A DNA stretch of 64,000 nt from Linnemannia hyalina. Lineage: Eukaryota; Mortierellomycota; Mortierellomycetes; Mortierellales; Mortierellaceae. The stretch is taken from the NCBI GenBank assembly GCA_019671135.1, contig JAHRHY010000002.1:434001-498000 (forward strand), given 5' to 3'. Of this stretch, positions 47,201 through 60,600 are shown one piece after another. The number at the start of each line of letters is the position of its first letter. Positions within the stretch are counted from its first letter, which is position 1. Under the pieces are notes generated by a model. That model saw only the letters and a list, made by a program, of their open reading frames with translations. It was not told the origin of the DNA and ran no database searches. The translations under genes were made by a program, and so were the position numbers.

Positions 47201-50049
47201 AGAAAAGGAACAAAAAAGAGGGGTCAGCATAATCCACAGAAGTAGTAGTGAGGTGATCAAGAGATACATATGCCTCTCTTTCTCTATATCGCTTTCTCTT
47301 TTGTTCATCCCTCTACTTGCTCCCTTGCTGCTCTTGCTACATAGTCCAGTCCAACAAAGTCGTGAAGGCCAGTTTCGTTTTTGCGGAATGAAAAGAAGAG
47401 AAGCGCACAAATAGAAAAATAGCGTTACACACAAAAGGTGTGTACTATGGGTGCACACACTCTCTCCTTCCCATTCCTTCACTTGGTCATGAGGTTTTGC
47501 TCGTGAAAAAAGACTAGTGTACATTGCCTTCCTTCAAAGTGTCACGATATTTCAAAGTAGATATTAAGCCAGTCTTTCAATGGTCGAGTAGGTTGAGCAA
47601 AAATGGAGAGAAGGACAAAGAGAGAAGAATGTAGAAAAGGGGCTTGTAAACAGAGACGCGCGAGAATGTAAGCGGATAGGGTTAGAACGACCCGAAGGGC
47701 TTGGGCAAAACGACAGATGAGAAAAAAAGAAAGCACCGCAAGGAGGCGACATTTGGCCGGCAGAGAGCGACATCCCGCCCAAATTGACCCTTTGTTTGTG
47801 TTCTTTCTTTTACACAAGGAGAGAATACATAAAGTGTGCATGGGTGATTGAATTGAGTGTTGAGTAAACAATAGTCTTTTGAGAGGATGAGAGTTGTCGT
47901 AAGTCAGGGCAAGGTGTGTGTGAGTGTGCATGGGATAGTTGGGGCGATCGTCATCTATCAAAAATTACTTCCGTACACATCAGAGCGCACGACGCGCGCG
48001 CGCAAAATGAGCTCACTTTTACAGAATACAATCGGACAATTCAATTGTGGACTATGGTAAACATGCAAAGGATGGTATGTGTTGCACATAGGTGAGGGTT
48101 GTATGACTTTCTACGCCATTACCTCCTTTTCTCGCGTACAGTGGTACTGTAGCATTCTTCCCAAAGCTGAATAGGCAAAATGAAGGCCAAATGTTTCAGT
48201 AAAAACAGACATTGCCTGGCCATTTGTTGTTTTTTCGTGTCCATGAGAAACACAATGTAATGAACACGAACACAAGGGAACAATGCGCCACATATATACC
48301 CGCTTCCTTCCTTTGTATTTGTTATTTTCGGATCCCAGGAATGGGCTTTCTTCAGTCAATGACGGATATATGCATCGGGAGCACTCAACGTGGAAAATGA
48401 AGGCAGTAACAGAAAGAAAACTAATAGGTCGATTAGCTGCGCGCGTTCCAGCCTCCCATGGGTTTACGGAGTTCTGGTCAAAACCTATCGTATATTAGTT
48501 CCTGAATTGGGGCGAGACCAAAGGTGAATCGAAGAAAGATGATCTGGAACATGTCGAATACAAAGGGTTGATCGTTGGCCACTCACACACTAACTCGCTC
48601 TTGACTCAACACTTCCATCAATCATCACTGGGAAAGGCAAAGAAGAAATTTATAGGCACTTCCTTGTCTTGGATGTATTGCATTCAGGGCAGGGCAAGGA
48701 AAGGCAAAGAAGGGCAGGCAAAACAGCAAAACACATATAACAATTTGCACAGGTCTCATACGGGACAGAAGAAAATAAAGGAAAGGCGAGATGGGATGGT
48801 GTTAGATGGAGCCTGGAGACAACAAAATAAACCAACAGGGAAAAATGAGTTGAACATTCCTGTATCTTTTCTCATTTGACAAGAAGAAGGAAGGATGAAG
48901 AAGAGAAACTCAATTTTGCGCCATGGTCTCACCATGAGATTTCTTTGTTTCGACTGCTACTATTGAGGATGTCCATGCTTCAGTGAGGAAGGAGTGATGG
49001 AGGAGGACTGTTGCCAGACTGGCAGCAGTTAAACCAATACGTTCTTTGCGACAAGAGATATGAAGACAGGAGGTGGAGGCGATTGTGTCTTTGCAAGCAC
49101 AGCAGGTGCAAATCCCTGTATGACAAGAAGCAGCTTTTAACAAAAATAGGGAGAATGAAAACGATCCGACCTGGATGGGTGGGCACAGTAGCTAATAGTC
49201 CAATGCTCTCAAAAACAATATACTACTTATTTTATAACTTTTGATGAGTGACGAACGAATTGAAACGAATGGGAGACGAAGCACACCTTTGACCCTAACA
49301 TTTCACTAGCTGGATGAAATAAGTTGTATGTTCCCCTGCGTGTTCTTGTCAGCAAAGCAAAGCAGAAGAAAGGAAAGGTTCAGCTGTGTGCAAGAGTTGA
49401 TTATTTCCTCGTAGCTATTTCTTTACAGTACTTCATTCCTTTTGTTCGTAATAAACAACATCAAGCATGAAGCGTGATGGGTGAGAAGCATTGCCACAAT
49501 GTGAACAACCGAGCAGAGGTCAATTGGACTTTTTTTTGCTTGTTGCTATTTTTTATTTCCATCTCAGCAATGTCGAATGATTAAAGTTGCTTACCATACA
49601 CACAAAAAAGAATAAGCCGTGGGGCTACATCCAGAATATACAACACGCGTGTGGCAAGGAATGAGAGTGGCCCTTGGTGGTCAAGTTGACTTTCTGACTG
49701 GCAGCGCGAGGCTTGTCATGTCTTCCAATTGACGAGGGTGCTGGTAGTAAGGTAGTAAGTGGTGCCTAGATATTCATGGCATGACATGACAAAGGCTTGC
49801 GAGTGGACAGCATGGCAGTTTTCTATTTTATCTCATCTTTGAATAGGGTTTATATATACACATAACCTTACATTGTGAGAGCATTGGGACCAATGGACAA
49901 ATGGACAGTGGGCAATGGTGTTTGTGTGCTATGTTGTTACGAATGAATTGAAATGTGTATGATTGAGTAAACCCCTCCTCCCGAGGTTGTTTCCCATGGT
50001 CTTTTCTTGCATATACCTTTTCTAGCCATCCACCATCCATCGATACACC

Positions 50050-50606
50050 TCATCATCCTCCTCTTATTTCTCTCTTTTCTTGCTTCCCCCTCCCCCTTTT
50101 TCTCTCTTTTTTCTTTCTTTCCCCTTTCTTTCCCTTTGTTCGCCCCCACACTTGTCTTGACATTGTGCTTGAATTCAAGAAGACCTTTCCCCCTCTTCAA
50201 CCCATTCTTCCTCTCCATCACACACACACACTTCATTCACTCATTCGTCTCTATTTTCTCACTGTCGAGTAAAAAAAAAACCACACTCTCACTCACACTC
50301 ACACTCACTTCTCCGTCCTTCTCACAAAAATTACAAAAAAAAATCACCAGCTCCAACCTTTAACAATCTCTCTCTTGGACAAAAAACCAAAAAAACAACA
50401 ACAAGCAAACGTTTCTACTAACCATTACTAACGAAAAAAACACCAATCGAAAAGCAACACTTTTCTCTGTATTTAACTGTATATAAAAAACAGGTTCTAG
50501 GAAAGCACAAAAGCATCGCAACTTTTTTTTTTCACTCTTTAGCACAAAAAACTACCTTCCAGCCGATTTTCCCCCTCCATCCCAGTTTCCTTCAACACAC
50601 AACATC
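50050..50606 (+). promoter_or_regulatory. CT-rich promoter and 5' UTR of the beta-trefoil/WGR gene
   Basis: Dense pyrimidine tracts (for example TTCTCTCTTTTC and CCCCCTCCCCCTTTTTC around 50068-50130) are followed by CACTCA-rich and A-rich sequence up to the ATG at 50607, whose context is AACATCATG. This strand-specific pyrimidine bias is common just upstream of highly expressed fungal genes. The transcription start was not located. Confidence 0.5.
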
Positions 50607-51592
50607 ATGTCGGCTTCGCCTACAGCTTCAAACAGATCCAGCAGGGTCTTGTCTTTCCCCAACGGGGCCTTTTATATCCAGTCCGGCATTGCTGGCCTTG
50701 TGCTCGATATTGAGAGCGGTTTCTTGAAGGACCCTCTCAAGGCCGGTGCTCGCGTTGAACTTGCCCATCGCAAGTCGACCAAGAGCTCGACCGACTCTTT
50801 TCCCGCATTGGAGCAGCAGCTCTGGAGGGCCGAGGAGAACTACATTGTCAATGTCCGCACTGGTCACGTCTTGGATATCCAAGGAGGTAAAAAATGGAAG
50901 GAAAATGTCGAATTGAAGAATGGGGTATTTTCTGATTTCTTTTATTGCGTCTTTGTAACCTGTCCATTGGTGAGATGGGGGAAAAGGCGCAACAGGTAAA
51001 AGAAAAAAGGCGCAGAAAAGGCGAAATGGAGAGGAACCGACGAGCAACAGATGATAAAGAGAAAAGTTATCCCACAGAGGAAAAGTTGAAAAAGTGAGTG
51101 GAGCAGGTGCCAATATGAGTGAGTGAGAGGGAAGAGATGTGGGAGAGCGCACCAGATGGGAAAAACAAAGGACGGGGTGTTCTTTTCCAGTTTTTCTCAT
51201 TGCCATCTGTCCTTTAAAAGAAGCAGATTTCCAACGGTCGTGGGAGTAAAAAAAAAGGGACAAAGAACAACAGGAAAAAGGGATGGAGTGAGTAAAGGGG
51301 AAGGTAAAAATTGGAGGCGGTGCGTTCAATGGGAGGACGACAAAGAAAATTTAATTCATTGATTTTCAGGGGCATGAAGTCGTCAGGGAAGGGAAGAAGG
51401 AAGTGGTTGTTGAAAAGCATCCGCAAACGGTCGCAGAGTACAAGCACCCATGCCAACGACATCACCATGCACTGACTGACCATTGTTCATCAAACATCCC
51501 ATTTGAATCGTCCTTTAGGCGTTGTCCGTTCGGGCTCGCGTGTCATTCAAAACGTCCGCAAGACCGGCAAGGTAAACAAGAAGCAGCCATAT

Positions 51593-51629
<37 letters not shown>

Positions 51630-54600
51630 GACAGCAACAGCAACAGCGTCAATAGTGGCAGTGGACAGCAATATCAATAGCAATGGATACAACATACGGT
51701 TGCCAACAGACAAAAGACAGCAGACAGGAGACAGCAGGCAGATAACATTAATGAGAAACGACGAGAGTCAGAGAGAGAGAGAGACGAAAAAAGTTAAGGA
51801 GAGAAACAGACGAGAATGTGTGCTCAGATGTTGACAAAGCGGTATTTCGCCATCTTTTTTTCTTCTGCGTGTTTTAGGATGCCGCCGGTCAGCATTGGTT
51901 AAACGACGATGGTGTTTTCACCCTGGCCAGCAACCCCAAGTTTGTCATCACAATCGACGGCGATGCAACCCGCGACGGAACCCGTATTACTATCCAAGAA
52001 AAGAAGGCATACAACGAAAAGCAAAAATGTAAGCGCCCACCATCCCGCCATCCCATATCTCAACCCATCCCATCCCGCCACCCCCCACCATCCCACCACC
52101 AAAGAGCCAGACCAAATCCAACCCCTGCTTACAAAATTAATTCCCGCCAAACAAGCAGACACTGGAAAGAAAAGAAATATGTTGGCTCTCATCTCATTCA
52201 TCTGCCTTGGACATTTGACTGACTCTTATTGGTCTTTTTCTTTTATATCGTTTTCCAATTTGCAATGAACAACAGGGTACTACCCCGGTGGAGGTGATAG
52301 CCGGCCTGCCTCCCCATCGCCATCAAGAGCAGAATCCATCTCTATTCGCCCCGATAACTTCCCTACAAGCTGGTTCTACATCAAGTCGGCCGCCTCTGGC
52401 CTCGTAGTTGATATCGAGCATGGCTACTTCACAGACCCAATGAAGGCTGGTGCCCGCGCCGAGATGAACCACCAGAAGATCGACCAGGGTGACGGTCGCC
52501 ACTCTCTCCTCGAGCTCCAGCTCTGGCGGTACGAGGCTGGTTACTTGATCAACCGTCGCACTGGCTTTGTTCTCGATATCCAGGGTGGTAAGGGTCTTGT
52601 TTGGATTTTTTGGAGCTTGTCTTGTCGTCTTTTAGTGTTTATTTTGTTTTTTATGCATTTGATGTCCGTCTGTGCGTCAATGCATGCATGCATACAAACT
52701 ACACATGCATGTATATGGTCGTATTTGTACGTGTATTGATGGTTGATGGTTTTATACGTATTATTTTAGGCACCCTCAAATTGAACGCAAGACTCATTCA
52801 GTGGCAACGCAAGGCTGGTCAAGAAGCCCGCAACCAGCACTGGTTCTACGAAAACGGCTTTATTGCCAACGTCTACAACTCTCGACTTGTCCTGGATATC
52901 GACGGCGATGGCTCAAAGGATGGCGCAAAGATTGCTGTCGGAGAGCGCAAGGCGACCGCCAACTCGGACCAGCAATGTAAGCACCTCATCCAGCTTGTTA
53001 TTTTTGTTTCCAGTTGGGTAACAATAGACTCGCATTTTCCTAACTAGAACATATTCTTTCTTTTTCATTCAAAACAGGGCTCTTGGAGGAGGTCAGGTTT
53101 ACATGGCTGAGTGTCCCAGCAACACCAGCAGCAGTTGAGGAGGTCATCGAGCGTGAGAGTAAGTTGACCGGCCCATCGTGGGAACCAACCACCAGGATAT
53201 GAAGGAATACAGTGATAGACAGCACTTGCAAAAACTACTTGCTGACAAGTGTTCTCTCTTTTTAACAATAGTCCCCGCACCAACACAGGCACCCCCTGTT
53301 ACCACTGTTCTCCCCACCAACGGCTGGTTCTACATCAAGTCAAAATCATCTGGTCTTGTTGTCGATGTCGAGCAGAGTCTCTTGTCCAACCCCATGGATC
53401 CTAACGTCCTTGTCAACATGAGCACCCAAATCAGCGACGACTCGGACTCGGACCACTCCAATGTCGAGTCCCAGCTCTGGCGGTACGATGCCGGTCAGAT
53501 TATCAACAGACGCTCTGGCCTCGTTCTCGACTGCAAGCAGGGCGTTGTCCGCTATGGTGCTCGTCTGATGCAGGGTGTCCCCAAACAAGGGAAGGAGGCT
53601 CACCACCAGCGCTGGGAGTCTGTTGATGGTGTTTTGATTATTCAGGGTAAGCCTACCTTCGCCATCGACATCGAGGGTGACGGCACCAAGGCTGGCTCCC
53701 GCCTTTCGCTCCAGCGCCCCAAGTCCCAGAACAACTCGGATCAACAGTGGGTCTTCCAGCTCGCTACTTTTGAGTGGCTCCAGCACGAGCGCAACGTCAC
53801 CAGGACCATCACCGAGAAGACCACTGTGTCTTCCAAGGTCGTCCCCATCACCAAGGGCGACTGGTTCTTCATCAAGTCCAGCGCCACTGGTTTGGTCATG
53901 GATTTGGAGGCTGGCTGGATCACCTCCCCCACCGATGCTGGCGCCTACATTGCCATGAAGAAGCAGCGCTCACTCGAAGATACCGACAAGAGCCTTTTGG
54001 AGAGGCAATTGTGGAGATACGAGGATGGCTACTTCTTCAACCGCAGGACCGGCTACGTTATCGACATCTATGGTCGCTCTGCTGTCGTCGGCGTCAAGTT
54101 GATCCAACAGCACAAGGCCACTACTGAGGAGGACGGTCAGCACAGCCAGCTCTGGAACGTCGTTGATGGTAACATCCAGTTGTTGCACAACCCCAAGCTT
54201 ATCATCAACGTCGAATCTAACAAGGACAGCTCCCGTGTTCAGTTGGTCGAGAGCAAGTCGACTGTCAACACCTGGACCCTTGAGCTCGCCCAAACCACTT
54301 GGTTGAAACACTCCAGAGCCGTCAGCCGCTCCGCCTCCTACGATGAAGGTCTCGAGGTTGCCGAGGTCTCTACCCATGTCGAGTTCCCGCTCAACAGATG
54401 GTTCTACATCAAGTCCAAGGCCTCGAACCATGTCCTCGACATTGAGCACGGTTTCCTCAAGGACCACACCAAGCCTGGCGCTTACCTCCAGCTCAACCAC
54501 CAGAAGCTTCAAGCCTCTGCCCAGAAGCACGCTCTCTTGGAGCTCCAGCTCTGGCGCTTCGAGAACGGTTACATCATTAACCGTCGTACTGGCTTGGTTC

Positions 54601-57600
54601 TCGATGCTGCTGAGGGTAGCTTGAAGTCCGGCACCCGCCTTATCCAGTGGACTCGCAAGACTCAGGACAACGCCAACCAGCAGTGGGCTGTCTCCAACGG
54701 CTTCATTCACCTAAAGAGCGTGCCTAACTTTGTTCTCGATGTCGATGGTGACGGCACCCGCGAGCGTGCCCGCATCTCCCTCGGCGAGCGCAAGGACAAG
54801 AAGAACCTTGATCAGCGCTGTAAGTTGTTGACACGTTTTCAGGGAGCTTATATTTACGCGCATATGAAAGTGTCAAGTCCACTAACATGCAGACATTCAC
54901 CATTATCATTCGATATATAGGGACTTTCGAGTCTGTTCAGTTCACCTGGTTGGCTCTCGAGCGCAGCTACAGCACTATTGAGAACGACGTCGAGTTGCTC
55001 AAGGAGTACGAGATCAACCACTTGGCTCGTGTTGTCGACCACAGCCATGCCCCCGTCAACTGCTGGTTCTATTTGAAGTCTGGCATTAGCGATCTTGTCC
55101 TCGAGGTTGAGCACGGACGCCAGGTCAACCATCTCCAGGCCGGTACCCAGGTCAAGTTGGCCCACCAGAAGCTCAAGTCTGGCAAGCATTCGCATGCCCT
55201 TCTTGAGCTTCAGCTCTGGCGTTTTGATGATGGTTACATTATTAACCGTCGCTCTGGACTTGTCCTTGCAGTTGACAAGAGTAAGACAAAGAGACTATTT
55301 ATTTAATGATTTCCACAGCCTTTAATCAGACTCATAATACTCTGTACTCATCAACTCACTATCTCTCTCTTTTTATCTCATTTTCACTTGTACTTTCTAG
55401 TCGAAGCCAACGCTAAGCTTGTCCAGGCTACCAAGTCCACCTCTGAGACCCAGCGCTGGGTTATCGAGCAGGGTATCCTCCGCCTTGCTCACCGCAAGGA
55501 ATTCGTCCTCTTCCTTTCCTATGGTCGCCAGGGTTCCAACGCCTTCATTCGCCAGGTCCGCCAAGGTGAGACCCTTCAGAACTGGTCCTTCTCCGAGGTC
55601 CACTTCTCTTGGTTGACTTTGGACCGCCCCGTCATTGATCAGACTGAGGAGCAACTCGATATCTTGAACGAGAGCGATGTCACCTACCTCAAGAAGGAGC
55701 AGGTCCGCATCACTAGACTCGAGAGATTCTCCAAGACCTCGTACTTCTTTATCCGCGCCTCTAACGGATACGTCGTCGACATTGATAACGGATTCGGCAT
55801 CAACCACATGCGCGTCGGTGCTCATGCCGCCGTCCATCCCCAGACCACCGCTGCTTCAGCCAGCCAGCATGCTCTCCTTGACATCCAACTCTGGACCCTC
55901 AAGGACGGTTACCTGATCAACAAGCGCACCGGTTTGGCTTTGACCATCCAGGGTGAGGCCAAAGAGAACGTTCGCTTGGTCCAAGCTCTCCCTAAGGACT
56001 CCATTAAGTGGTCGATCGAGGGAGGTTACATCTTCCCCGAGCAGTACTCTCACCTTGCCCTCAACATCCGCGACGGACAAGTCATCCTCGTTGAGCGCAC
56101 TGTTGCTGTCTCCTGGTCCGTCTACGAGGTCTCCTTCTCCTGGATCGTCTGGACCGAGGTTATTCTTCTTGAGACTGAGCAGTCTGAGGACTTTGAGTTC
56201 TACGAGGAGTTCGAAGAGATTGTCCTCCGATCCTCTGCTACCTCAACTGAGGTCATCGAGTATGCCAAGACCGAGCAGCGCATCGTTGCCCCCAGCAACG
56301 CTTGGTTCTACTTGGTTGCCGGAAACAAGGTTGCTTCGATCTCGACTACCTACCTGTTAGAGCGCGGTGCCGAAGGTGCTTCGATCGAGCTGTCTGTCCA
56401 GAAGCGTTTCGCCTCTGCCCAGCGCCACGCCCTTGTTGATCTTCAGCTCTGGAAGCTCGAGGGATCCTATGTCATCAACCGTTTCACTGGGTTGTACCTG
56501 ACTGCTGATGTCAACGGCTCCTTGATCCTCTCGACCAAGCAGGCCGATGCATCTCTTCAGCAGTGGACCTTCTCCGAGGAAGGCTCACTTTCCTTGGTCT
56601 CCAACTCCTCCCAGGTCGTCGACTTTATCAACGAGAAGGCCATCCTGGTCGAGCGTTCTGCCGGCAAGACCGTCTGGCTCTACGATGTCACTCAGTTCAG
56701 CTGGATCACCACCTTGGATGTCAACACCACCACCGATATCCAGTCCATCGAACGTGAGATCACCGAGTACAGAACCGTCTATACTCGCTACATCCAGTAC
56801 CTCACCAAGTACACCATCACCACCACCACAACCACCACGATCACCCGCCGTGTCATTCGCGTCCACCGCCAGATTTCTCTCGAGGATGCTACTGTCGTGG
56901 AGAAGGAGGGTACTGTTTGGGCCTGCCATTTGGTCGAGGCCGGGACTGGTGTTGACTATGTGATGCAGCTCGTTCAGGATAACATCAAGAACGTCTACTA
57001 CATTTACATCCAGTGGGGCTCGACCGAGGGCCAGCTCGAGGGACCCTACGAGAGCACTGAGATCGCCACTGCTGAGTTCCAGGAGCTCTTCGCTTCCAAG
57101 GTCGGCTTTGAGTGGTCCGAGCGCGAGACCAAGATCGCTACCGATGAGAGCTGGAACTCTGTCGAGTTCGAGTACGACACCATCACCGTCGAGGCCGAGC
57201 GCGGCGGCGTCGTTGGCGAGCAGACCGGCGGTACTACCACCACCACTACCCGCACCACAACCAACACACCCAAGCCAATGGTTGATGCGGTCTGTCCTAT
57301 CGCCAACCAGGTCAGCGTCTTCAAGGATGACGAGCTCTACACCACCACCTTAACCCAGCGATCCACTGGTGTCATTTATATTACTCAGTTGCTCTACAAC
57401 TATGAGACCAAGACCTACTACGTCTACCTTCGCTGGGGTGAGAACCAGTACACTTTGGATGGACCCTACGAAACTGTCGACATCGCCAAGCAGCACTACA
57501 AGAAGCAGTATAACGAAACCTTCGGTATCACCTGGGAGAAGCGCAAAGTTACCACTAACTGTAAGTATTTCCCTATACACTGTCATTCAGAGTGATAACA

Positions 57601-60600
57601 TGTAACATGAACATCCAAGTATATTTTTATTAACTTACAATCCTCCTTGTTCCAACATTCAATTTAGCTCAATGGTCCATTGTGCACCATACCTTCGAGA
57701 CCTTTGAGGAGTATGAGGACGTCCTCAGCGAGGAGGAACAGGAGCACGATTTGATTGACACCATCACTGTCATCTCCAAGGATACCGAGACCAGCCGCCA
57801 GACCTCTGAGCGCGAGCACGTCGAGGTTATCCGCACCATTGACACCACTGTCGAGGACCTCGCTAACAGGGACACCACCACCACCACCCAGACTCGTCAC
57901 ACCACTGTCACTCTTGACCAGCCTACCGTTCCCAAGGGTTCTTCCTGGTTCCGCAAGATTGCTGCTGGTGCCGGTGTCGTCGCTGCAGGTGCTTTGACCC
58001 AGGTCGATGGTGTCTGGAAGCGTGGCGTTAAGGTCCAAACCACCCAGAAGGCCCATGTTGATACCGTCGCTCCTATTGCCAAGACCTCGTACGTCTACTA
58101 CGATGATGAGGTGTACGATGCTGTCCTTGTCGACAAGTCAACCGGCGTCACCCACGTCACCCAGTTGCTCTACGATACCACCACCACCAAGTACTACGTC
58201 TACTACCGCTGGGGAGAGACCGACTACAAGTTGGATGGACCTCATGAGACTGTCGAATCCGCCAAGTCTGCCTTCCAGGTTACCTACCACGAGAACTTCG
58301 GTGTCCAGTGGGAAGAGCGCGAGACCACTGTGTCTGGTAAGCACCTTCAGTGATGATTTGTTTTTGATGTCGAGACAATTGTTGTCCATTTCCTAATTAG
58401 TTTTTTTATCAACATTCACATTTACAGACCGCTACACCTACGAGGTCAAGACCTACGAGACCTTCGAGACCATTGAGGAAATCGAGGAGGTCGTTGAGGA
58501 GGACGTCGCAATTGCCATCGTTTCTCGCGACCAGGGCGTTGTAACTGAGGGTAAGATCATCACCGAGGGCACCACTTCCACCACGGTCATCAAGGATGAC
58601 GATGTTGTTGTTGAGCACGTTCACACCGCCGTTATTGTCGACAACAAGACGGAGGATGAAGCCGTCAAGGAGGTTGTTATCACCAAGGTCACCGGAGTTG
58701 CCACTCAGCCCGCTGTTCCTAAGGGTACCTCGTGGTTCCGCCATATTGCCACTGGTGCTGGTGCCGTTGTCGCTGGTGCCGGTACCGTCGCTGCCGGCGC
58801 CGCCTCCGGTGCTGGAAACGCTGCCTCTGGCGCCTTGGAGAAGGTCGATGGCGTCTGGAAGCGCACTGTTCAGGTATTGACTACCCGCAAGGCTAATGTC
58901 GATGCCGTTGCTCCTATTGCCAAGACCTCCTATGTCTATTACGATGATGAAGTGTATGATGCCGTCCTTGTCGACAAGTCGACCGGCGTCACCCACGTCA
59001 CCCAGTTGCTCTACGATACCACTACCACCAAGTACTACGTCTACTACCGCTGGGGAGAGACCGACTACAAGTTGGATGGACCTCACGAGACTGTCGAGTC
59101 CGCCAAGTCTGCCTTCCAGGTTACCTACCACGAGAACTTCGGAGTTCAGTGGGAGGAGCGTGAGACTGCCGTTTCTGGTAAATGCCTTCTGCTGCAATGG
59201 TGATTTTAGGATACCAGTACAAATGTGCATTCGCTTATTATTTTTCATTTAACATTCTCCTTTATAGAGCATTACACCTACGAGGTGAAGACCTACGAGA
59301 CCTTCGAGACCATTGAGGAAGTCGAGGAAATCATTGAGGAAGATGAAGTCGCTCTCATCCTTGCTCGGGAGACGGAGGTTCAGGTTGACAACAAGACTGT
59401 CAAGACTGAGGTCACCACCACCACGACAACCAACGCCCAGGATGAGATTGTCCTCGAGCACGTCCAGAAGGATGTCATCATCACGCAAACCGAAACCGAC
59501 GAGAAGGATGTCAAGGAGACCATCATCACCAAGGAGACTGGCGTCGTTGCCAAGCCCGCTGCTCCCAAGGGTACTTCCTGGTTCCGCAAGATTGCCACTG
59601 TCACTGGTGCCGCTGTTGTTGGTGCTGGTGCTGTTGCTGTCGGAGCTGGAGCTCTTGCTGTTGGTGCTGCCAAGGATGCCGCCTCTGGAGCAGGACATGC
59701 CGCTCACGGTGCCTTGGAGAAGGTTGATGGTGTCTGGAAGCGCAGCGTCCAGGTGTTGACTACCCGCAAGGCTAACGTCGATGCCGTCGCTCCCATCGCC
59801 AAGACATCCTATGTCTACTACGATGACGAGGTGTATGATGCTGTCCTTGTCGACAAGTCGACCGGTGTCACCCACGTCACCCAGTTGCTCTACGACACTA
59901 CCACCACCAAGTACTACGTCTACTACCGCTGGGGAGAGACCGACTACAAGTTGGATGGACCTCACGAGACTGTCGAGTCCGCCAAGTCTGCCTTCCAGGT
60001 TACCTACCACGAGAACTTCGGTGTTCAGTGGGAGGAGCGTGAGACTGCCGTCTCTGGTAAGGATTGGCATTTTACTGTTTGTTTGTATTTGATGGTGACA
60101 CTGCTGTTGTTCACTTGCTAACTATTATATATTCATGTTCTCATTTACAGAGCGCTTCACCTACGAGGTCAAGACCTACGAGACCTTCGAGACCGTTGAA
60201 GAAATCGAGGAGATCGTCGAGGAGACCGAGGCTGTTGCCATCATTGCTCGCGAGCAGGAGATCGTCACTGAGGATGAGGTCATCACCACCGAGACCACTA
60301 CCACTACCACCACCACCACTGAGGGTGAGACTGTTCTCGAGCACGTCCAGAAGGACGTGATCGTTGACAAGAAGGTCGAGGTCGATGTTGATGTTTCCGT
60401 TTCCGTTGATGTTGAGGTCGAGAAGAAGGAGGCCAAGGAGACGATCATCACCAAGGAGACTGGTGTCGTTGCCAAGCCCGCTGCTCCCAAGGGTACTTCC
60501 TGGTTCCGCAAGATTGCCACTGTCACTGGTGCCGCTGTTGTTGGTGCTGGTGCTGTTGCTGTCGGAGCCGGAGCTCTTGCTGTTGGTGCTGCCAAGGATG

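Larger units (their letters stand above)
42423..50049. other. Gene-free region of about 7.6 kb
   Basis: Only short ORFs of skewed composition are present, and none shows a domain, signal peptide or phase-consistent splice chain that I could build. Microsatellites are frequent: (GT)n near 43077-43105, (CAA)n near 43578-43611 and (TTTGTG)n near 44262-44286. Homopolymers include A runs at about 45429-45444 and 45557-45579. No tRNA was recognised. A long noncoding transcript or very long 5' UTR of the gene at 50607 cannot be excluded. Confidence 0.5.
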
